NCBI GenBank assembly: GCA_030544235.1
Contig: CM060466.1
Coordinates: 1,295,092-1,359,091 of the forward strand
DNA: 64,000 nucleotides
Source of the DNA: Lepturacanthus savala
Lineage: Eukaryota; Chordata; Actinopteri; Scombriformes; Trichiuridae
Direction: 5' to 3'
A model generated the notes under the pieces. The model was not told the origin of the DNA, did not search any database, and saw only the letters and a program-made list of their open reading frames with translations. This document shows, one piece after another, positions 26,261-64,000 of the stretch. Numbering within the stretch: the stretch's first letter is position 1; the number at the start of each line of letters is the position of its first letter. The position numbers were made by a program, and so were the translations under genes.

Positions 26261-26934
26261 GTGAAGACACAATCCAGCCGTTTTTTTGGCGTCAGTCTTC
26301 GGGGGAACTAAAAACATCTGCAATTAAGGAGGAATGCTCATAAATAGATTTCAGATTTTTGTGTTGCAATGTGCTGAACTCCTGCAAACCAGGAGGTTGC
26401 ACATGCAACCACCCCCCCAAACACACACACACACACGCCCTCCTCCTTAAACTCCAACCAGACTCTTCCCTGCATGTGTTGTAGAGGTGTGTGTGTTGCT
26501 GGTGGTCCATGGACCAGACTTCTTCATCTCGTAGTAAAGCTGCTGGAGGATCTTTAAGCCGCTCACACGCCTCCACGGACAGATCTGTCATGTAGGGCGT
26601 GTTCGGACAGGGAACACACCCACCTCCGTGTGTGTGTGTGTGTGTGTGTTTGCTTTTACAAGGTTCACGCTTTTGCAGAGCGGCGTTGCTGTGAGCGTGG
26701 ATATAATTAGCCGACGTACGGATTCTTTCCTGGTATTGTTGCTCTCTGGGTTGTAACACAACCCTAAAGGCAGTTTATCTATTTTTAGGGTCGGGAGCTG
26801 GTAGATATACAAGCAGACACGCTTTGAAGCTGCCCCAGGCATGATAAAGGTATGATGTGTGTGTGCTGCTGAGAGTCGGTGGCTCAGGTGTGTTTGTGTA
26901 ATGGGATAATGTCAAAAAACGTCATGAGGCTGAA

Positions 26935-27128
26935 AACTTGGTGCCAGGTAGTTTAACCCTTTATCAACTAGTCCTATATTCTAGGAGGATTAAATATTCA
27001 AAATGTATTATTATTCAACTTTTCTGGTTACGCCATTTGACATGTTGTGTGGAAAATGGCACATTACGTGTGATTTTTGTAAAAAATAATTATATAAATG
27101 GACTTTAAACTAACAATGTACATTTTAA

Positions 27129-27165
<37 letters not shown>

Positions 27166-27345
27166 CTGAGACTTTAATCTGCAAACAGTTTGGTTTAGCT
27201 GTGTTCATGTTGGTTTCGTGTCCATTTCTACCATTTTTTTGTGCAGTTTTTGGCGAAATATCAAATGATGTAACTGAAAAAGAACAATACATTTTAACCT
27301 AGAATATAAAACCTGCATTTTTAAGAGATTTAAACCATCTAGCAT
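26935..27345. mobile_element. family Y foldback element with (GT)n at its centre
   Basis: The left arm (about 26940-27120) and right arm (about 27190-27345) are inverted copies of one sequence. Both have TTTAA-flanked edges, then ATATTCTAGG, CATTTGA and AAATGGAC blocks. The loop is a GT microsatellite at 27131-27161. This explains why family Y copies elsewhere appear in both orientations. Confidence 0.6.
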
Positions 27346-27734
27346 GGAGCGTTTAAGGTGTTTAGGGTCACTGACCCTGCAGAAGACTGAAATAAACGAT
27401 GGCAGAGAGAGCTGCAGACAAGTGCAGACGGATGCGTGTAGATTTCCAGATAAGCCGCCTGTCGTGGATGAAGATGGAGGCGTGTGTTGTCTGAGCCGCT
27501 GGATCTGATCCAGCTGCAAATGTCAGAGGAGAAGCGAGGCGTTACAGAGGGGAGCGCTCTGTCTTTAGATTTACACGAAGCTCCTATAACGGAGATAGAA
27601 GAGGCGACTCATTCTGTCACAGAGAAGCATCGAGCATGACAGGAAACGTTGAAGACGCCGGCCGCTCTGGTTTTAACATGACAACAGGCCTGTTACCTAC
27701 AGATATGCTGTTAGACAGTGAATCTCAGTCACTC

Positions 27735-28000
27735 AGCGCTGCATCTAATGGTTTATCTGATAGCTGATTAATCTACTGATTATTGAAATGATTCATTGAG
27801 TTGTTTGGTTCATAAAATGGTGTAAAATGTCGATCACTCTTCCCCCAAAACTACAGATTCAATTCAAATGTCTTTTTTTCAGTCCACAACCCAAAGATCA
27901 TCAGTTTATTATTATAGAGACTAAAGAAACCAGGAAATAATCAGAGAAGAGAAGCTGGAACCAGAGAATTTAGACGTTTTCTACTGAAACATGTCTCAAA
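27735..28000 (+). mobile_element. hAT-like MITE copy
   Basis: Carries CATCAGTTTATTATTATAGA, CAGGAAATAATCAGAGAAGA and GAAGCTGGAACCAGAGAATT in the same order as at 17.3-18.0 kb. Confidence 0.6.
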
Positions 28001-28254
28001 CACATCAAAACGTGGCTGAAAATAAGAAATAAACACTAAATTTGAGGATAAATGTAGTTAAAACTAGTGAAATGATGTGTCCATGCAGCAAGATAATTAC
28101 ACTTGGTAAGAAACCATGAAATAAAACTTTTCAAATCTAGAAATATGTCCAGATAAGTGTTAAAGAAGCTAAAATAGGCTTATTTAAGATTAAATTACCT
28201 GAAATCGAACTTAATAGAGACAAATAATAAGGTGAATATACAAAATATAAGCCA

Positions 28255-28440
28255 ATAATTTCTTGTTTCCCAACATAAAATGTCTTTTTTTGTCCAAAGA
28301 TCATCAGTTTATTATTATAAAGACTAAATAAACCAGGAAATAATCAGAGAAGAGAAGCTGGAACCAGAGAATTTACACATTTTCTTGTTAAAAATTGATT
28401 AATCGATTATTTAAAAAGTTGGCGATTAATCTGTTAAAAT
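28255..28440 (+). mobile_element. hAT-like MITE, shorter copy
   Basis: Same blocks as the copy 500 bp upstream, ending in TTAATCGATTATTTAAAAAG. Confidence 0.6.
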
Positions 28441-29285
28441 CCTGAATTCCCTGATTCAGCAGCAGCAGCATTGAGTTTTATTCATTAATCCCAGTATTAA
28501 ACCTCAGTAGTAAAACCCAATGTTACTGTTCCAGCATCAATATATATCATCAATATCCACATCATCAATACAATAAGACAATAGTTTAATAGAATATCAG
28601 TAGTAGAGACTATTTACATATTTAATTGGCTCCTTTATAATAAACATCTTATAGAATATATTCTTCATCCTCAGTGGGATTTATATCATTTTATGGACTG
28701 ATAATTGACCTTTGACCTCTTATCTCATTCATTATTGTACTTTGCGTTGCAGATAATTTGGATTATTTGGGTCAGTTTGTCTTTAAAGTATTTTTTTCTA
28801 TAGTAAAACACAATTTTAGATTTTCTTTTGTAATATTCTAACTCTATTGTTTCTATAACATCAACATAAATAGATTCTGACTCTTCTGTAGTCACTGAAC
28901 ATGTTATAGATTTATGTTTACACCAGGTTTTAGACCAATAACCGTTGTTGTTGTAGAGATATTCAACATTTATTATCATTTATAGCAGGAAACTGAAGAA
29001 ATAAACCAGGGGTTTAACCATTTAATGTAACAGGATCGTTCTGAGGTGAACCTACAGGAACCTGAATGATGGGACATCCCTCCAGTCTCCACCTCTCATG
29101 CATTAATAACCCATTGTTGAGTGGAGGTTAAGTCCAGGCTCGCTGGAGGTCACGACCCCGGATTCACACCAGTTTTACTGTAACTAAAAACCTGTTAAGA
29201 AGCCTCTGTTTATAGCAGCCTTTGTATTTTCTGTTCTTATAGATGAGTAAGTTTTCAGCTTGTATCTGCAGAGCTGCTGAGACTG
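28441..29285. other. unassigned AT-rich stretch
   Basis: No exon and no repeat shared with the rest of the window. The minus-strand 84-codon frame at 28725-28979 has no recognisable product. Confidence 0.4.
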
Positions 29286-29530
29286 AGCGAGGAGGCGGGT
29301 CATTAAAGGTCAAAGGTGACCGCTGTGGTCCTCGCACCCTTCAGTAAACACAGCCAGACGCGTCTATCCGCCGCAGATTAATGGAGCTCAAATCAATTCG
29401 TCCTCTGCTGCCATTTTATTTCTTTATTTATTTTAAAGGCCAATCGTGTGTCAGATTTCCAGTCGGTCGCCTCGCTCGCCCTTTGACCTTTTCTGTTGTT
29501 GTTGTGGAATGACGACGTGGTTCATTCATG
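29286..29530. promoter_or_regulatory. candidate intronic enhancer with nuclear-receptor DR1 site
   Basis: AGGTCAAAGGTGA at 29307-29319 is a direct repeat of receptor half-sites spaced by one base. A second receptor-like stretch, CTTTGACCTTTT, lies near 29480. The segment is more GC-rich than its surroundings and free of the window's repeats. Enhancer status is inference. Confidence 0.25.
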
Positions 29531-29656
29531 ACGCTGTTTTTGAATGAATCACAAGAGGAGCATCTGTGGCCGAGCATGAAATTTGAATTATAAACATTGA
29601 TGCTGTAATGCGAGGATCAGATTTCATTCTTATTGGATTAAATCTGCACTCTCTCT

Positions 29657-29660
<4 letters not shown>

Positions 29661-29718
<58 letters not shown>

Positions 29719-29813
29719 TCCCTCCCATACCCCTGTACCGTTGATTGCCCTGGATGTGACCACAACGAGATTTTTCGGGACAAGGACAATGATCTATTGA
29801 CAGAGACATGGGG

Positions 29814-29848
<35 letters not shown>
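29661..29848. repeat. (CA)n and (GT)n microsatellites in inverted arrangement
   Basis: A CA run at about 29661-29716 and a GT run at about 29818-29848 are complementary. They can pair across a 100-nt spacer in a transcript. Confidence 0.9.
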
Positions 29849-29850
<2 letters not shown>

Positions 29851-30189
29851 AGGCAGAGTTCATGGCTTGGAGGTGAGGTGGGGGTGGTGTAACTTTATTT
29901 TGGTAAAGGCTGCAGCTGTTGCATTGGGCCGTGCAGAACTCCACTCATTCAGCATATTTCAGGCATTTGTTTCTGTCGTCAGTCGCAGCTTCTCACATAT
30001 CGATTTATTTTTTAAGACCATCTGTGCTGCACCTTTACTTCTCTAGAGGTGACAGAAGGACAGGTGACCACAGGACAAGGACTTTACCTGCAAGATTTAA
30101 TCTAATCTTAATGTATTAAGATAAACAGAGTTCTATTCTATTTATATTTGCTCCATAACAGCAACATAAAATGACTCTGAAGCTTCATA

Positions 30190-30742
30190 TTAACCCGTTA
30201 AACTCCAGGGTTAAACCCTGAGATTGCTGCACTAATCATGTACAAATATAGTGAAGCTATACATCAAATTAAACAGGAGAAACTCCACTACAAGCACATA
30301 TAAGTCATATTTACACACACCAAACACAACTCCAACACCAAGCTAATTAATTAACAAATATGAACATCGCTATACGATCATAAAGCCAACCCACTCTCCA
30401 CATTTTGATGGCTAGCGCTCTGATACTTCATGTTATACAAACAAATGTACATCTCATATGAAAGCTGAGACTGTGACGAGTCCAACGGTACCATCAGTGT
30501 AGCTTTATGACAAAAACTCAGTAAACTAGCAGCCAAAAAACACTACAGTAAAAAGTCGCTTGTTTGAAGCGACGAACAAAAAATGTGTTTTTTTGTTGCT
30601 GTTTTGGGATGAAAATGTTTATTTGAGATCAATAAATGTTGGTTTAGTGTCGACCAACATCTCTGTGTTTATTCCAGAGACATACCCTACTGACTATGGG
30701 GATGTCCTAAACATAAAAAAGGGCTGGAGGTCAAGGGGTTAA
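30190..30742 (+). mobile_element. piggyBac-like MITE, copy 2 (longest)
   Basis: Starts TTAACCCGTTAAACTCCAGG and ends CTGGAGGTCAAGGGGTTAA, so the ends are inverted repeats sitting on TTAA. Near the left end it keeps about 13 bases (AGGGTTAAACCC region) lost from the other two copies. The near identity of all three points to recent activity or gene conversion. Confidence 0.75.
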
Positions 30743-31314
30743 AGATCAAACAGGAAGTTAGATCTCTGAGGTCAAATGAGCCTGAACATCAGTTTCATCA
30801 ACCTGAGACCTTCCCTCACAGTTAGTGCTGTTTCTACACATACACAGCTGTGGTTTCTGAGGGCAAGTTAATAAGATTCAATGATTGCACAGTAGGAAAT
30901 GAACCCTCTGATATGGCTTCTTTAAATCACCTTCATATTTCCATGTATCATCACCCGTCGGTTTGAGGTTTCACCACTTTATCTCTGCTGCCTCTCAGTA
31001 ACACAACAGTGCAGGAGGATGAATTCAATATCATGTTACATAACTCTGCGCTGCCCAGCTGCCTCCAATTAAAGTGGATTTTTGTTGGGGCGGCTTTCAT
31101 TTGTTTCCATGGTATAAATCACAGCTTTACTAGAGGGATCAGGTAGATAGAAACAGGGGGTTTCCTGCTTTGCTATGGATTCTCTGGGTTAGAGGCAGCA
31201 GCGTAGAGGAAATGCTGGTTGTTTGAATGGATACGATGGTATATTCAAAGAAAAGTAAGCAAAACATTGTCAGAAATTAGAGGTTTAACAGCTTTAACTC
31301 CATATGAATGTGTG

Positions 31315-31535
31315 TAAATTACCAGATAGTTTAACTCTCTTAAAAAGGTTTTATAAATGCTATAAACTAGTTTTATATTCTTGGTGGATCATATATTTAT
31401 AATTTATCATTATTTTTCTGTTGCAACATTTGACATTTATAAACAAATATGATATAAATGGACTTTTAAATAGCAGGAAACCAACATGAATACATGACGT
31501 ACATCTATAGAGACCTGATAAACGCTGAATAAAAA
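31315..31535 (+). repeat. family Y repeat copy
   Basis: CCAGATAGTTTAACTCTCTT, then TATTCTTGGTGGAT and GACTTTTAAATAGCAGGAAA, match the copy at 14270. Confidence 0.55.
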
Positions 31536-32429
31536 AGTAATGCAGTAGTAAAAGTACAAACAGTTGTATTTATGTGGAAGTTTAACATCACTTTTAGCAT
31601 CACCTGCTGCTGCAAAAGCATTGAATAAAGTATTTGCTGGACTTGAGGCAACTACAAATGAATGTTTCTGCTAACCTCCATTTAATAATCTGTCTACAAA
31701 GTCATGATTTTAGTGGCTAAATCTTCCTTGTGTGTATAAACTGATGCTGTAACTGGCAGAAACAACGTTCTGTTTGTATGACGTTCGTCCTCTTGGCAGA
31801 ATTTCTCCTAACCCGCTGTGTTTGTGTGGTCTGAGAACAACCGAGCTGTGTCACTGCTCTAATCTCAACCATCTTTTTAATTGGCATTTGACCTGAATGA
31901 GTAGCTTAGCAGCGTGTGTGGACAGCTCACCTCGCGAAACGCTTTGTTTCGTACAGGCGAAAAGGCTGAAAAGGGGAGAAAAGGGGAGAAAAGGGGAGTC
32001 ACTCTGGCAGAGGAACAGCTAAATTTCAATCTGCCTGCTGTCAGATGAACCGCTGAGCGTTTGAAGATGGGAAGCCTCTTTCTGAAACTCTCTCTCTCTC
32101 ATTCTTCTGTGCCCTAAAAGCCAAGACACCATCTGGTGCCATAAGCCCCGCCCCCTTCCCTAATACGCCGAGGGCTTATCCTCCGCAACTGCAAACGCTG
32201 CTGCAGATGCATGAATTCTGTCTGAATTATCTCCCTGAGTCTCCGTCTTTTTATCAATGGCAAAGACGTCACGTTCCATCATGACATAGACACTTCAAAA
32301 AGTTTTGGTCGGATTTTCATCAGATTTTCAGCAAATGTTGGGAATGGTACTGTGAATGTATGATTAAATGTTGGTAATGATTCTGAAGAAATCCTGGTTT
32401 CTGGATCACTTTGAATTTTGTTTTGTTGT

Positions 32430-32730
32430 CCCTTCTAGATTTATATTTCCTGTATATATGACAGCAGAGAGTGTATTAATACTGTCCCATGTTTAAAAAA
32501 CACTCAATCCACAGAGAAACATACACAGCCTGTATTCAGAAACTGAGCCTTAAAACAAGCAGTCATGACTTCCGTGAAGTTGTGATGTCACTACTATACA
32601 GTCACCACCAACACCCCCCACAGCCATTTAAAGAGGAGGAGGAGAGGCTTAGAAAGAAGCTGGAGAAAAGAAGTGGAAAACTAGACTGAGATGATCTTTG
32701 CTGCTTCAAATCTGGTTAGGGATGAAAAAT
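32430..32730 (+). repeat. family X left module, with conserved 66-codon frame
   Basis: Nearly identical to 61405-61697 and, up to base 46146, to the left flank of the 57-bp array. It contains an open frame at 32489-32689 that starts MFKKHSIHRE and ends KEEEERLRKKLEKRSGKLD. The same frame is open in all three copies. Similarity stops abruptly after GGGATGAAA. Whether the frame is translated is unknown; recent common origin could explain its survival. Confidence 0.7.
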
Positions 32731-33039
32731 TCACTATAAAACACAGGAAAGTGGAGAATATGGGACATTTCTTCATGTTTCACCACAAAGACCAACATAT
32801 AAAGACAATAGTTTTACAAAACATTCAAATAGAACATTAAATGTAGTTTTTGTATGTGTGTGTGTGTAATTTGTCTCCCAGTTTAAATATTCAGACATTT
32901 TTGACTCTTTTTCCTCCAGTTTGATGCAGCAAATTGACCTGATCAGTATCTATGTGATATAAACATGCAGGGATCAAACATGTTCATTTTATACATTGAT
33001 GACACTAATTAAGGTGAAGATGAAGAAGTTTCAACCTCT

Positions 33040-33100
33040 TTTCTAGATCCTCAAACTTTAAAACGGGTCAATTTGACCCATAACATAACAGGAGGGTTAA
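33040..33100 (+). mobile_element. piggyBac-type 3' terminus
   Basis: CGGGTCAATTTGACCC followed by AACATAACAGGAGGGTTAA has the form of a piggyBac-like end on TTAA, a type common in fish. No matching left end was found, so the element's extent is unknown. Its TTAA is the first part of the GTTAAC where the inverted repeat at 33096 begins. Confidence 0.5.
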
Positions 33101-33437
33101 CTACCCAACGAGCCAAAAAAGACAGATATCAATTTATCCAGTACTAGTTAACAACTTAGACATCAGCTGTTCTGCAGTAATGGACTTAAATAAAGTGTGT
33201 AAAGTTGCTCCAACCAAGTTTCTCTGGTTAATTAACCCCCGTCTGTATATCAGCATGGATGAAGCCTGATGTCTGGGTCTTTTCTAGGACTAGAGCTCTA
33301 GAGCTAAGCAGAACCCCATGATCTAGACCTAGTTAGTCAGGAGTTCATCCTACAGCAACATCATCCACATCATCATCTGTCACATGACACATTCAACTAG
33401 GAACATTTAGACAAAAATCTACAAATCTACGTGTTCT
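33096..33437 (+). repeat. left arm of a 342-bp inverted repeat around the first coding exon (family X right module)
   Basis: It begins GTTAACTACCCAACGAGCC and ends CTACAAATCTACGTGTTCT. It is the reverse complement of 34451-34793 with only a few differences (for example one extra base near AAAAATCTAC). The sequence CAATTTATCCAGTACTAGTT is shared with the right flank of the 57-bp arrays. Confidence 0.9.
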
Positions 33438-33754
33438 AAGACTTTGGACTGGATGTGTACACTATCAAGGATTTGGGTTATTAACGGCTGTATTTAAAAT
33501 AATAAATCAGTGCTTAAATTAGCCTCCAAGTCTGCTTCACAAGGTGAACTCCTGCTTCTTCTCATATTTATTTATCCTGGCGTGACGACGAGTCCTTGAG
33601 GCGGTCGGTCACACTCGCTGCTTTTACTGTAACAAGTCCCGCTTTCCTGCAAACTGTCTGTCGTGTTGCCAGCTGACCTCAAAACGAACAGTTGGGAGTA
33701 AACTGGATGTTCAAACAGAAACCTGCTGATGTGTCACTGTGCCCTGGCCGCGTC

Positions 33755-33773
33755 CATTGTGAATGGCACAATG
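33755..33773. promoter_or_regulatory. inverted SOX-like motif pair
   Basis: CATTGTG and CACAATG are exact inverse complements spaced by AATGG. Each is a SOX core. The order is opposite to the usual SOXE dimer arrangement, so binding is uncertain. The pair lies about 370 bp before the first coding exon in repeat-free DNA. Confidence 0.25.
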
Positions 33774-34187
33774 TGGTATTTGCGTCACCGTCTGTCCGGC
33801 ATCAAAAATATCAGACGTGGGCTATAATTATCTGTAGAGAATCCCATCTGCCAGACTATTGAGAAACTACAGCAATAATTCATATGAACTATCAGTGGTG
33901 TGTCCATTAGTGAAGGTTTTATTGTTGAAGTGAATAACGTAGATGTTTTCATGTGAGTTTGGCTTCGTGTTTATTTGCATACGTCATTATCATAAATGCT
34001 TCAGTTTGATTCCTGGTACATGCTGTTCTCTACCCACACGGCTGCACAACTCAACTTTAAAACTTCCCCATTTGCCTTTTGAAGGATACGATCCGTCCTC
34101 TAACCAAACCACCTCTTCCTGTTTCCTTTTTTCTCCTCCTCAGGTGAGAGCAGCAGCCACGGAGCGAGCGACTGAGGTGAAGCAGGC

Positions 34188-63663
<29,476 letters not shown>

Positions 63664-63704
63664 GTGAGATGATCGGAGCAGAAACTACAGGAGAAAACAC
63701 CAGG

Positions 63705-64000
63705 AACATGGGTTCATTCATAGTTTTGATGCCTTCACTGAGAATCTACAATAGATTTATGATACGTCTGGTTTTACTTGACAACTGTTTAAAACGGATT
63801 GAGATCTGAACATAAATCGTAGTCTTTTTCTTACAATAACTGTATTTTACATGTCCAGACAAAGGTTTTAGATGATGATGTGGATGATGTTGCTGTAGGA
63901 TGAACTCCTGACTAACTAGGTCTAGATCATGGGGTTCTGCTTAGCTCTAGAGCTCTAGTCCTAGAAAAGACCCAGACATCAGGCTTCATCCATGCTGATA
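63705..64000 (-). repeat. family X-related sequence running off the window end
   Basis: 63713-63760 resembles 56915-56960. From about 63870 the sequence equals the right arm at 34500-34640 (GATGATGTTGCTGTAGGATG, CTAGGTCTAGATCATGGGGT) and is cut by the window end. Confidence 0.8.

Overview
This window is vertebrate nuclear DNA, almost certainly from a teleost fish and probably a percomorph. The evidence is GT-AG introns, very long (GT)n and (CA)n microsatellites, many short AT-rich DNA-transposon relics of teleost type, and a protein very close to vertebrate gamma-adducin. There are no bacterial-style genes, CRISPR arrays or RNA genes that I can support.

The only protein-coding gene I can support is add3 (gamma-adducin) on the + strand. 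Nine coding exons can be joined without a frame break: 34188-34382, 48717-48855, 49353-49504, 50706-50786, 57703-57852, 58122-58265, 58604-58702, 60458-60634 and 63406-63663. They give residues 1-465: the whole class II aldolase-like head and the start of the neck. The rest of the neck and the tail, with the calmodulin-binding MARCKS-like end, lie beyond base 64000. A candidate promoter and noncoding first exon sit near 25.3-25.8 kb, which would make the first intron about 8.4 kb. Whether this is the add3a or the add3b paralogue cannot be decided here.

Layout: 1-25 kb is gene-free. It holds a pogo-like element, Tc1-like relics, a TTAA-flanked piggyBac-like MITE, hAT-like MITEs and a 1.24-kb array of a 28-bp repeat. 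25-34 kb holds the candidate promoter, a possible enhancer with a nuclear-receptor site, and more repeats. At 33.1-34.8 kb two nearly identical 342-bp repeats lie in inverted orientation on either side of the first coding exon. 34.8-48.7 kb is a long intron with a CRE-carrying tandem repeat, a tRNA-SINE-like element, a perfect RFX palindrome and a 1.24-kb array of a 57-bp repeat. 48.7-64 kb holds the other eight coding exons. Several of their splice sites lie directly against simple repeats: a 560-nt pyrimidine tract before the 57703 acceptor and a (CA) run after the 58702 donor.

The most interesting structure is the repeat family here called X. It recurs at about nine sites in the window, carries an expandable 57-bp minisatellite at two of them in opposite orientation, and forms the inverted pair around the start-codon exon. 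I did not find a convincing new multi-gene system.
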